From: Streptomyces laurentii
Lineage (GTDB): Bacteria; Actinomycetota; Actinomycetes; Streptomycetales; Streptomycetaceae
Assembly: GCA_002355495.1 (NCBI GenBank)
Contig: AP017424.1
Span: 7,691,501 to 7,755,500 of the forward strand
Direction: 5' to 3'
DNA length: 64,000 bases
Shown here: in pieces, positions 53,259-60,790 of the stretch
Numbering within the stretch: position 1 is the stretch's first letter
Layout: every line of letters begins with the position of its first letter
Translations under genes and position numbers: made by a program
Notes under the pieces: generated by a model
The model's database searches: none
Told to the model about the DNA's origin: nothing
What the model saw: the letters and a program-made list of their open reading frames with translations, nothing else

Positions 53259-53705
53259 TCAGGGGTCGCGGGGTCCGGTGGACAAGGTGAGGAGCACCGG
53301 GCCGGTCGGCGATCCGACCAGGTCCGCGACGGTCAGCGGATCGAGCGTGCGGTAGAACGCCTCCTGTGCCTGGCGCAGTACGCCGCGCAGCCGGCAGGCC
53401 GTCCGCAGCGGGCACGGCGGGTCACCCTCGCAGGCGACGACTTCCTCGTCGCCCTCCAGGGTCCGGGCCAGCCAGCCCATCGACGACTGCCGCCCCAGCT
53501 CGGTGAGGGCCAGGCCACCTCCCCGCCCCCGCCGCGCCTCGATCACGCCCAGGTGCTGGAGTCGCGTGACGACCTTCGCCATGTGGGCGTAGGGCACGGC
53601 CATGGACTCCGCCACCTCTCGGGTGGTGGGGTAGCTGTCCTGCTCGGAGACCGCCAGACGCATCACGGCACGCAGCGCCAGGTCGGTGAACTTCGTCAAC
53701 CGCAC
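53259..53705 (-). CDS. nsrR: Rrf2-family iron-sulphur repressor NsrR
   Basis: 148 residues. The winged helix covers residues 1-80 (M-R-L-T-K-F-T-D-L-A, then V-P-Y-A-H-M-A-K-V-V-T-R-L recognition helix). Cluster ligands Cys92, Cys98 and Cys104 (A-C-E-G-D-P-P-C and R-T-A-C) plus Asp8 match the known [4Fe-4S] set of Streptomyces NsrR closely. NO destroys the cluster and releases DNA, derepressing hmp. It lies 86 bp upstream of the hmp start on the same strand, with its own site at 53720. Confidence 0.95.
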   Translation of the reverse strand: MRLTKFTDLALRAVMRLAVSEQDSYPTTREVAESMAVPYAHMAKVVTRLQHLGVIEARRGRGGGLALTELGRQSSMGWLARTLEGDEEVVACEGDPPCPLRTACRLRGVLRQAQEAFYRTLDPLTVADLVGSPTGPVLLTLSTGPRDP

Positions 53706-53719
53706 GCTCAGACGCTATC

Positions 53720-53745
53720 AAAGTCGTATTTCGCATTCGTATTTA
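53720..53745. promoter_or_regulatory. NsrR-like operator upstream of nsrR
   Basis: AAAGTCGTATTTCGC and ATTCGTATTTA carry two TCGTATTT half-sites 12 bp apart in an AT-rich island just before the nsrR start, which suits autoregulation. On the opposite strand the half-sites read AAATACGA, as in the hmp site. Confidence 0.65.
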
Positions 53746-53803
53746 GGGGGGTGTCTTACGGCGGGGCCCCGGAGCGCCGCTCGGGAGAGCTCTTCGTGCC
53801 TGG

Positions 53804-54262
53804 TCAGAGGCCACGGGCCGCCCGCAGTACGGCCAGCGCCCGGTCCGCGTGGACGCTCATCCGCAGCTCGCTGTGTACGACGCCGAGCACCCGGCGGTCC
53901 GTGCCGATGACGAAGGTCACACGCTTCGTCGGCGCGAGCGCGAAGCCGCGCCGCACCCCGAACCGCTCGCGGATCTCCCCGGACGGATCGGACAGGAGCG
54001 GGAAGCCGAAGTCGTACCGGCCGGCGAACTCCTGCTGCCGCGCCACCTCGTCCGCGCTGATGCCCACCGGCCGGGCGCCGACCGCCCGGAACTCCGCGTC
54101 GAGATCGCGGAAATGACACGCCTCGGCGGTACAGCCGGGGGTGAGGGCCGCCGGATAGAAGAAGAGGACCACCGGCCCCTCGGCCAGCAGTTCCCGGAGA
54201 GAGCGGGGGCGACCGGTCTCGTCCGGAAGCGTGAAGTCCTCGACGAGGTCACCGATGTCCAT
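53804..54262 (-). CDS. Bcp/PrxQ-type peroxiredoxin
   Basis: 152 residues. The peroxidatic Cys is in L-T-P-G-C-T-A-E-A-C near residue 44, with the resolving Cys five residues later, the PrxQ arrangement. V-V-L-F-F-Y-P-A and T-K-R-V-T-F-V-I complete the thioredoxin fold. It reduces hydroperoxides with thioredoxin in the cytoplasm. It follows the stress genes nsrR and hmp in position but has its own gap and no shared operator. Confidence 0.92.
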   Translation of the reverse strand: MDIGDLVEDFTLPDETGRPRSLRELLAEGPVVLFFYPAALTPGCTAEACHFRDLDAEFRAVGARPVGISADEVARQQEFAGRYDFGFPLLSDPSGEIRERFGVRRGFALAPTKRVTFVIGTDRRVLGVVHSELRMSVHADRALAVLRAARGL

Positions 54263-54552
54263 GCGCCGGGACGTTACCGGAGGCCCGTGGCGGCGCGGCA
54301 GAGCCGGACGGCCCTACCCGGCAGACGGCACTCGGCAGCGTCCCCCCTTCTCGGTACACGGGATTTCCTCGCCTGTCCGGACAGTTCCGGGCTCCGCGGC
54401 GGTGGCTTCCTTCGATCTGGTGTCACCTTGCCGAGTGTGGCGTCACCGCTTCCGTGCCGCGTAGTGTCCGGCACTCTCATCAGCGAAAACACGGAGCTGG
54501 TCGATGAACTCGCGGAAGAAGACGAGGGCGACGCAGTAGGCCTGCCCTGAGT

Positions 54553-54718
54553 AGGGTCCTTCGCCGGCGAGCAGGAGTTCGCCAGGGCGTCTCCTCGGGC
54601 GTGAACCGTTGGAGGGCGGTAAGAAACCCGGCCAGTTGGCCGGCGCCTCGGACGAATGGGCCAGTGCCTCGACGGTCGCCACCTCGCCGTCCAGCCAGCG
54701 GGACACCGCCCACGGCAT
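54553..54718 (-). pseudogene. Fragment of an aminoglycoside phosphotransferase-family gene
   Basis: On the minus strand M-P-W-A-V-S-R-W-L-D-G-E-V-A-T continues, after a frame change near 54640, as L-A-G-F-L-T-A-L-Q-R-F-T-P. Together they are the conserved lobe-linker segment of APH-type kinases (W-x3-R-W-L-x-G-E, then F-L-x-A-L-Q). Both ends of the gene and the catalytic H-G-D are missing. The frame continues to 54443 (Y-C-V-A-L-V-F-F-R-E-F-I-D-Q-L) as sequence I cannot place. A decayed remnant directly behind the PadR gene. Confidence 0.65.
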
Positions 54719-54757
54719 GTCCTCCTGGGCCCGGTCTCCGGCCCGAGGTACGAGCCC

Positions 54758-55345
54758 CTACCTGGCGGCCTGGTCCGCCTCGACCGGTCGCCGGTCCGCG
54801 CGCTCCGCGAGGACCGCCAGGGTCCGCTCGCCCCAGCGCACGTTCTCCTCCTCGAAGGCCATGCCGCGCAACAGTGTCAGGTACGGCCCGACCCGCTCGG
54901 TCTCCCGCAGGTACGCGGCCTCGTCCCGGCCCTCCAGCATTCGCTCCCGCATCGCCTGGTACCGGGCGAGTTTGGCCCGGGCCGTCTCCATCCGCTCCCG
55001 CACATGCGCGCGTACGGCCGCCGCGTCGCCCTCGTCGCACGCCTGCACCTGCACCATCAGTTCGTCGCGGACCGCCGACGGCTTCGGCGGGCCGGCCGTG
55101 TACGCGACGAGGTCCCGGTGACCGGCCTCGGTGAGGGTGAACACCCGCTTGTTGGGGCGCCGTTCCTGCCGCACCACCCGGGCGGCGATGAGGCCGGCCT
55201 CGGACAGCCGGTCCAGCTCGCGGTAGAGCTGCTGCGGCGTGGCCGCCCAGAAGTTGGCCACGGACACGTCGAAGAGCTTGGCCAGGTCGTAGCCGGACGC
55301 CTCGCCCTCCAAGAGGGCCGCCAGGACCGCGTGCTTGAGAGACAT
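54758..55345 (-). CDS. PadR family transcriptional regulator
   Basis: 195 residues. The PadR winged helix covers the first ~85 residues: L-K-H-A-V-L-A-A-L-L-E-G-E-A-S-G-Y-D-L, P-Q-Q-L-Y-R-E-L-D-R-L, then wing R-P-N-K-R-V-F-T-L-T-E-A-G. The C-terminal half is the helical PadR_C/Vir_act dimer domain (M-E-T-A-R-A-K-L-A-R-Y). It follows the monooxygenase gene on the same strand with 34 bp between them, so it may be co-transcribed with it, unlike the divergent TetR. Confidence 0.92.
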   Translation of the reverse strand: MSLKHAVLAALLEGEASGYDLAKLFDVSVANFWAATPQQLYRELDRLSEAGLIAARVVRQERRPNKRVFTLTEAGHRDLVAYTAGPPKPSAVRDELMVQVQACDEGDAAAVRAHVRERMETARAKLARYQAMRERMLEGRDEAAYLRETERVGPYLTLLRGMAFEEENVRWGERTLAVLAERADRRPVEADQAAR

Positions 55346-55379
55346 CCGGACAACGTAGCAGTCGGACAGGGGGCTTCGG

Positions 55380-56636
55380 TCACGCCTGTTCGGCCGCGAA
55401 AGACCTGGTGAGGGGCGGGGTCCAGGAGGTGTGACGCAGGATCATGCGGACCGCCGTGCCGGACGGGGCGAGTCGGAGGAGCGTGTTGCGCAGGGGTACG
55501 GCGAGGGGGTGCGCGAGCCGTTGACCCATTCGGCCCGCCTGCCGGGCCGCCGCGGCGACGGCGGTGGCACGCGGGCGGCGTACGGCGTCGTAGCGGGCGA
55601 GTGCCGCGTCCACGTCCGCCGTACCGTCCAGTTCGGCCGCGAGGACGACCGCGTCCTCCAGTGCCTGACAGGCGCCCTGGCCGAGGTTAGGGGTCATGGC
55701 GTGGGCGGCGTCGCCGAGGAGCGCCACGCGGCCGCGGACGTAGGACGGGAGCGGGGCGACCAGTTCCGCGATGTCGTGGTGGAGGACGTCCTCGGGGCGG
55801 GTCGCGGCGAGCAGCGCCGGAATCGGCTCGTGCCAGCCGGCGAAGCGCCGCCGCAGCACCGCGAGCGGATCCGGGTGGCGCAGCCCGGCGGGGGAGTTGA
55901 GGACGGCGTGCCACTCGGCGCGCCCGTCAGTGAACGCGATGTGCCCGAACTCCGCCCCGTGTCCCCAGGTGATCTCGAAGTCGGTACGGAGGTCCAGCGG
56001 GCGGTCGGTGACGGCCCGCAGCACGGTCGAGCCGCTGTACGCCGGGCCGGGATGCCCGGGGAACAGGGCGGTCCGCAGCCGGCTCCCGATCCCGTCGGCG
56101 GCGACCACCAGATCCGCCTCCAGTGGATCTGCCCGCACCGGACCGGCCTCGACCGGAGCCGCTTCCGCCCGCGCGGCTCCCGTGGTCCCCGGATCCCCCG
56201 CATCCCCCGCGGTCAGTGTCACCCGGACCCGCCCGTCCGGCAGTGGTTCGGTCGCGGTGGCCGTCACTCCCGTCCGTACCGTCCCCGGAGCGAGCGCCGA
56301 ACGCAGCAGCCGGTGCAACTCGGCGCGCGGGATGCCCACGATGGGGGAGCCGAGGGCGCGTTCCAGGGCGGCCCCGTCCATCCGTGCCAGCCAGGAGCCG
56401 TTCGGCGTGCGGGTGCCTCCCGTGTACTGGCCGCGCCCGGCGGCCCGTACGGCCGCGCCGACCCCCAACGCGTCGAGGGCGCGGATGCCGTTGGCGGCGA
56501 GCGAGATACCGGCCCCGGCGTCATCGAGGGTCGGGGAGCGGTCCACGACCGTCACTTCCCAGCCGGTCCGCCGGAGTCCGATGGCGGCGGCGAGTCCGCC
56601 GATTCCGGCGCCGACGACGACGGCGTTCCGTCCCAT
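55380..56636 (-). CDS. FAD-dependent monooxygenase (PHBH-type)
   Basis: 418 residues. N-terminal FAD-binding G-A-G-I-G-G-L-A-A-A, the D-G motif A-A-D-G-I-G-S-R-L-R-T, and the G-D motif V-A-L-L-G-D-A-A-H-A-M-T-P-N-L-G-Q-G. This is the aromatic hydroxylase fold of class A flavoprotein monooxygenases. A Gly/Ala/Pro-rich insertion near residues 150-175 is unusual and probably a loop. It is divergent from a TetR gene with two matching dyads between them, so it is probably induced by the TetR ligand, perhaps its own substrate. Confidence 0.92.
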   Translation of the reverse strand: MGRNAVVVGAGIGGLAAAIGLRRTGWEVTVVDRSPTLDDAGAGISLAANGIRALDALGVGAAVRAAGRGQYTGGTRTPNGSWLARMDGAALERALGSPIVGIPRAELHRLLRSALAPGTVRTGVTATATEPLPDGRVRVTLTAGDAGDPGTTGAARAEAAPVEAGPVRADPLEADLVVAADGIGSRLRTALFPGHPGPAYSGSTVLRAVTDRPLDLRTDFEITWGHGAEFGHIAFTDGRAEWHAVLNSPAGLRHPDPLAVLRRRFAGWHEPIPALLAATRPEDVLHHDIAELVAPLPSYVRGRVALLGDAAHAMTPNLGQGACQALEDAVVLAAELDGTADVDAALARYDAVRRPRATAVAAAARQAGRMGQRLAHPLAVPLRNTLLRLAPSGTAVRMILRHTSWTPPLTRSFAAEQA

Positions 56637-56678
56637 TCCGTGCCCCTTCCCTCGTCCCGCGGGCCTCGGACCCCGCGG

Positions 56679-56724
56679 CTTCTACATCTGTAGAAGCGTA
56701 GACCTTCCTTCTACAGGTGTAGAA
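56679..56724. promoter_or_regulatory. Twin TTCTACA-N2-TGTAGAA operators between monooxygenase and TetR genes
   Basis: CTTCTACA-TC-TGTAGAAG (56679-56696) and TTCTACA-GG-TGTAGAA (56709-56724) are perfect dyads with the same core, centres 29 bp apart. The second reaches to within eight bases of the TetR start codon, so autorepression is expected; the first covers the monooxygenase promoter side. Confidence 0.85.
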
Positions 56725-56731
56725 AGAGGGG

Positions 56732-57322
56732 GTGACTCCACCCTCCACCGGCTCCCGCCGCACCCTCCTCGCCGACGCCGCCCTCGACGTCCTCGCCGAC
56801 GCCGGCATGCGCGGTCTGACCCACCGGGCCGTCGACGCCGCCGCCGGCCTGCCCGCCGGGACCACCTCCGCCTACTTCCGCACCCGTTCCGCCCTGCTCA
56901 CCGCGCTCGTCCGCCGGCTCGTCGAACGCGACCAGGACGAGCTGCGCACCGCCGCCGCGCACACGCCTCCGCCCCGCACCCCGGCCGATCTCGTCCAGGG
57001 GCTGACCCTCCTGGTCGCCGCCCGGACCGGCGGCGAGGGGCGGCGCCGCTCACTCGCCCGCTACGCCTGTGTCCTGGAGAGCGTGCGAGACCCCGAACTG
57101 AGGGACATCCTGGTGCCGAGGGAGAACCGGGGCCGCGAGGTCGTCCGGGACTTCCTGGCCGCCCGCGGCGTCGAGGACCCCGACGCCCGCACGCTGACGC
57201 TGCTCGCGTGCGTGGACGGACTGGTCCTGGACCGGGTGGTCGCCGCGCCGGACGCGGCGAGCGGCCGCGCCGAGGTGAGGAAGGAGATCGAGGGGCTGGT
57301 GGCCGCGGCCCTCCGAACCTGA
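56732..57322 (+). CDS. TetR family regulator of the divergent monooxygenase
   Basis: 196 residues from GTG 56732, which follows GAGGG. HTH: T-L-L-A-D-A-A-L-D-V-L then T-H-R-A-V-D-A-A-A-G-L-P-A-G-T-T-S-A-Y-F. The rest is helical and resembles the TetR_C group with a G-R-R-R-S-L-A-R-Y-A-C-V-L-E core. The twin dyads just upstream are its likely sites. The SRPBCC gene follows on the same strand after 54 bp. Confidence 0.92.
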   Translation: MTPPSTGSRRTLLADAALDVLADAGMRGLTHRAVDAAAGLPAGTTSAYFRTRSALLTALVRRLVERDQDELRTAAAHTPPPRTPADLVQGLTLLVAARTGGEGRRRSLARYACVLESVRDPELRDILVPRENRGREVVRDFLAARGVEDPDARTLTLLACVDGLVLDRVVAAPDAASGRAEVRKEIEGLVAAALRT

Positions 57323-57376
57323 GCGGCGCGGACGCCCGTGCCCGCGCCGACGACGTCAGCAATGGAGCAGGCTCCG

Positions 57377-57877
57377 ATGGACACCGACACCCTGGACAGC
57401 AGCGCGTACGTGTACAGCGCGTACATCCGCACCACGCCCGAGGAGCTGTGGCGGGCCCTCACCGACCCGGACCTCACCCGGCGCTACTGGGGCGTGACCT
57501 TCGTGACGGACTGGATCACCGGCTCGCCCATGGTCTGGGAGGAGGGCGGACGGACCACCTCCGACCCCGCGCAGGTCGTCCTCGTCGCCGAACCCGGCCG
57601 GCGTCTGTCGTACACCTGGCACACCTTCACCCCCGAATGGGCGCACGCGGTCGGCATCGACGACGACCTGTACATCCGCCTCGTCGAGGAGGGGCGGTCC
57701 AAGGTGACGTACGAGATCGAGCCGGCCGGGGACATGGTGAAGCTCACCGTCGTCCACGACGACCTCAAGGCCTCGGGCACCATCCGCGGCCTCGTCGGCG
57801 AGGGCTGGCCGGCCCTGGTCTCCAGCCTCAAGAGCCTGCTGGAGACGGGCGAGGAACTCCCCGAAGTCCCTCGCTGA
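57377..57877 (+). CDS. SRPBCC/AHSA1-domain protein
   Basis: 166 residues from ATG 57377 (GGAG nine bases upstream; ATG 57362 also in frame). The START-like fold is recognised by T-T-P-E-E-L-W-R-A-L-T-D-P-D-L-T-R-R-Y-W, G-R-R-L-S-Y-T-W-H and the last helix G-W-P-A-L-V-S-S-L-K-S-L-L-E-T-G. Such proteins bind hydrophobic ligands or act as cyclase/aromatase-like factors; many are genuinely uncharacterised. It probably shares the TetR transcript. Confidence 0.88.
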   Translation: MDTDTLDSSAYVYSAYIRTTPEELWRALTDPDLTRRYWGVTFVTDWITGSPMVWEEGGRTTSDPAQVVLVAEPGRRLSYTWHTFTPEWAHAVGIDDDLYIRLVEEGRSKVTYEIEPAGDMVKLTVVHDDLKASGTIRGLVGEGWPALVSSLKSLLETGEELPEVPR

Positions 57878-57906
57878 ACGCATGTGTCTCCCTGCGTCGT
57901 GTCCGG

Positions 57907-59580
57907 TCAGCGGTACTCGACGGTCAGCGTCACCGGCGCGCTCTGATTGACGAACAGGTACGCGATCGAGGGCGGCGCCGCGGCGAAGCCGAGCCGCATC
58001 TGCGTCGTCCCGCCCCGGTTCAGCGCGGCCAGGGCCGCCGCGGACAGATCGCCCGACACCGCACGGCCCGAGAAGAACGGGCCGAACTCCGCCGCGCCCG
58101 CCGCCGTCGCGGGCGCCGCCCAGTCGGCGGGCTCCACCGCACACCCGCCGAAGCAGCCCGAACGGACGTCCACCAGCAGCCGGTTGCCCGCAGGCGACGC
58201 CCAGGGATCGCCCGCCCCGCTCGACCGGTCCACCGTCAGATAGGCCCGGGTGATCTCCTTGCCCGCCGGGATCCGGGAGGTGTCGAAGGACAGCAGGGTC
58301 CGGTTCACCTTGCCGTCCGTGCCCCGGCCGAGCGCGAGGCCGTACAGGTCCTCCAGCGTGCCGACCGCCGCGCCCGAGCCGTCGGCCGCCGCCTTCACGT
58401 AGCCGTCCTGCGCGTCGACGCTCGGCAGGGTCACCGAGGTGCCGCCGGTGGGAGGGGGAGTGCTGCCGCGCAGCGCCCCGATCATCCGCATCACGGTCTC
58501 GATCTGCTTGCCGCCGTGCCGTGCGTAGGCGCTGTCGCCGAGGTAACCCCACCAGTTCCAGCAGCCGTTGGGGTTCTCCAGGGTCGCGGTCGGCGCCGCC
58601 TGCGGATACAGCACGATCATGCCGTTGGTGTCCGCGTACTCGTTGAGATGGGCGCCCTCCACGAACCGGGTCCCGAAGCCCTGGTACGCGTACCCCTGCT
58701 TGCAGCCGTGCAGGGCCACCATCAGCCTGCACTTCGCGCCACCCGCGCAGGATGCCGGGACGTACGCGAAGCCGTCGTCGCCCATCGACAGCGCGGCGGC
58801 CGAGCCGCCCGGCGCGTACGCGTTCTGGTCGAACCGGATCAGCGAGCCCGAGGGCTGCGCGGCGGGCGCGGACACCGGGCCCATCAGATGGCCGAGCATC
58901 TCGGCCTCGGCGTCGAAGCCGCAGTCGTTGAGGAACGGACTCTGCGTCACCGCACAGGAGTTGGGGCCCAGCGGGCTGATCCAGGCGTGCCCGGCGGCCG
59001 TCGTCCGGTTGTAGCGCACCCGCGCGCCGAAGTGCGTGTAGTAGTCGGCGAGCGCCGTCGCGACGGGCTGGCGCACCGTCGTGTCCCGCGTCCCGCTGAA
59101 CACGTACACCGGATCGTCCGCGAGGTTCGCCACCGGGTCCACCAGCCCCTGCGCCGCCCGGTCGCGGGTCGCCTGCTCCAGCTGGGCGAGCCGGAGGTCC
59201 TGGAGGGTGTCCATGCAGGCGTTGAGCGCGGTGGCCAGCATGCCCTGCGCGCAGTCGTACGGGCCGGAGGCGAAGGCCGCCGAACCGGAGACGGTCCCGG
59301 AGTAGGCCACGTGCAGCTGCGTCGCCATATAGCCGCCGGAGGACACTCCGGCCGTGTACACCGTGCTGATGTCGTACGGGGTGAGCGCGCCCGCCACCGG
59401 CGTGAGCGCCCCCGGGGCCGGGGCCGGGGCGGCTGCCGCCGAGACGGGGGACGCGGGCAGGGCGAGCGAGAACAGGGCGCCGGCGGCCGCGAGGAGCAGG
59501 GCCGCGGGCCGGCGGCGCGGCCGCCGTGGTCGTACGGAACGGAGGGAACGGGTGGGACGGGTGGCGCGAAGGGGACGCAT
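57907..59580 (-). CDS. Secreted PHB-depolymerase-family esterase
   Basis: 557 residues. A long basic signal peptide with a hydrophobic core (A-A-L-L-L-A-A-A-G-A-L-F-S-L-A-L-P) ends near residue 49. The lipase box G-V-S-S-G-G-Y gives the nucleophile near residue 80; P-V-Y-V-F-S-G-T-R-D-T-T supplies the Asp, and the second half C-R-L-M-V-A-L-H-G-C-K-Q-G-Y and C-W-N-W-W-G-Y-L are typical of extracellular short-chain PHB depolymerases. The C-terminal ~180 residues are a beta-rich domain (S-V-D-A-Q-D-G-Y-V-K, S-Y-L-type strands) likely to bind substrate. It degrades extracellular polyester or related esters. Confidence 0.88.
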   Translation of the reverse strand: MRPLRATRPTRSLRSVRPRRPRRRPAALLLAAAGALFSLALPASPVSAAAAPAPAPGALTPVAGALTPYDISTVYTAGVSSGGYMATQLHVAYSGTVSGSAAFASGPYDCAQGMLATALNACMDTLQDLRLAQLEQATRDRAAQGLVDPVANLADDPVYVFSGTRDTTVRQPVATALADYYTHFGARVRYNRTTAAGHAWISPLGPNSCAVTQSPFLNDCGFDAEAEMLGHLMGPVSAPAAQPSGSLIRFDQNAYAPGGSAAALSMGDDGFAYVPASCAGGAKCRLMVALHGCKQGYAYQGFGTRFVEGAHLNEYADTNGMIVLYPQAAPTATLENPNGCWNWWGYLGDSAYARHGGKQIETVMRMIGALRGSTPPPTGGTSVTLPSVDAQDGYVKAAADGSGAAVGTLEDLYGLALGRGTDGKVNRTLLSFDTSRIPAGKEITRAYLTVDRSSGAGDPWASPAGNRLLVDVRSGCFGGCAVEPADWAAPATAAGAAEFGPFFSGRAVSGDLSAAALAALNRGGTTQMRLGFAAAPPSIAYLFVNQSAPVTLTVEYR

Positions 59581-59763
59581 GAGGACTCCCGTGCGGCTCG
59601 GACAGTGGGGGTTGCGCCGGAGAGTAGAGCGGCGTTCGACCGCCCCCTATGGGCCCGGACGCCACAAACGACGCCCTCACGCTGTGGGCCGGCCGGTGCC
59701 GCGAAGAGCTCTCCCCGACCCCTCCCCGCCACCGCGCCCCCGGCGGCCTGCGACGATGGCCGC

Positions 59764-60270
59764 ATGAACGCCGACTCCCGGGACATCCGACTGACCGAGG
59801 CCGTCGCCCTGCGCACGGCGGGCCGCCGCGAGGAGGCCCGCGATCTTCTGGTCGCGCTCGCCGACCGCCACCCCGACGATGCCGAGATCGCCTACCAGAC
59901 CGCGTGGGCGCACGACGTCCTCGGTCTGGAGGCCGATGCCGTCCCGTACTACGAACGCGCCCTCGCCGCCGGACCGGACGCCCTCGGCGCCGAGGACCGA
60001 GGCGGCGCGTTCCTCGGCCTCGGCAGCACCTACCGGGTGCTCGGACGGTACGAGGACGCCGTCGCCACCCTACGGCGGGGCGCCGAGGAGTTTCCCGAGG
60101 ACGGTGCCCTGCGCGCCTTCCTCGCCATGGCCCTCTTCAACGCCGGAAAGGCCCACGACTCGGTCCGGACGCTGCTGCGGCTGCTCGTGGAGAGCAGCGA
60201 GGACCCGTCCGTACAGCGGTACCGCTCGGCGATCGTGTACTACGCGGAGGACCTGCACCGGGTGGAGTGA
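59764..60270 (+). CDS. Tetratricopeptide repeat protein
   Basis: 168 residues from ATG 59764. Three to four TPR units are visible, for example A-V-A-L-R-T-A-G-R-R-E-E-A-R-D-L-L, Y-Q-T-A-W-A-H-D-V-L-G-L-E-A-D-A-V-P-Y-Y-E-R-A-L and L-G-S-T-Y-R-V-L-G-R-Y-E-D-A-V-A-T-L. It is a small soluble scaffold; this single-gene form is common in Streptomyces and its partners are unknown. It is divergent from the esterase. Confidence 0.9.
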   Translation: MNADSRDIRLTEAVALRTAGRREEARDLLVALADRHPDDAEIAYQTAWAHDVLGLEADAVPYYERALAAGPDALGAEDRGGAFLGLGSTYRVLGRYEDAVATLRRGAEEFPEDGALRAFLAMALFNAGKAHDSVRTLLRLLVESSEDPSVQRYRSAIVYYAEDLHRVE

Positions 60271-60332
60271 GCCGCTCCGGTCCGCGCCCGTACGGCACCC
60301 GGCGCCCCCGGACACGGCCGGTCACCGGACCG

Positions 60333-60665
60333 TCAGTCGTTGACGGCGGTCAGCAGGACCACGGCGTCGTCGAGAGCGGCGAGCCCGTGCCGTTCCTTCG
60401 GGATCATCTGGAGCTGGCCGGCCCTCAGCTCCTCGGACCGGCCCGCAGCCGTGAGCCGCACCCGGCCCCGCAGTACCTGGAGGCTCGCCGCCGGCGGCGC
60501 GTTGTGCTCGTCGAGGGCCGTGCCCGAGACCAGGGCGATGACACTCTGCCGGAGCACCCCGTCGTGCATCACCAGATGGGCGCTGCGTCCGTGCGAAGCG
60601 GCACGCGCCTTCCTCAGGTGCTCGTCGGCGAGGGCGTCGAGGTCGTGGGGTGCGGGCTCCTGCAT
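60333..60665 (-). CDS. Cupin-domain protein
   Basis: 110 residues from ATG 60665 with GGGAG upstream. The beta-barrel reads S-G-T-A-L-D-E-H-N-A-P, L-Q-V-L-R-G-R-V-R-L-T and L-Q-M-I-P-K-E-R-H-G-L. Only one or two of the usual metal-binding His are present (E-H-N, R-H-G), so it may be a non-catalytic sensor. It is about 125 bp downstream of the MpaB-type oxygenase on the same strand. Confidence 0.85.
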   Translation of the reverse strand: MQEPAPHDLDALADEHLRKARAASHGRSAHLVMHDGVLRQSVIALVSGTALDEHNAPPAASLQVLRGRVRLTAAGRSEELRAGQLQMIPKERHGLAALDDAVVLLTAVND

Positions 60666-60790
60666 CGTGTCTCCCAGCGGGCTGCGCGGACCGGTACCCA
60701 TAGCCTTGCGCCTGGCGCGCGTCCCGCAACTCGGGGCCGCCCCGCCCCCGACGCGACGCCGACTCGGCCCCCGGCGCCGGGCCGTGGCGG

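Noticed and set aside
55771..60270. A plus-strand frame open for about 1500 codons across five genes
   Set aside because: Only its last 168 codons (the TPR protein) look like protein. The rest is Arg/Ala/Pro-rich shadow of minus-strand and other-frame genes, as GC-rich genomes often give.
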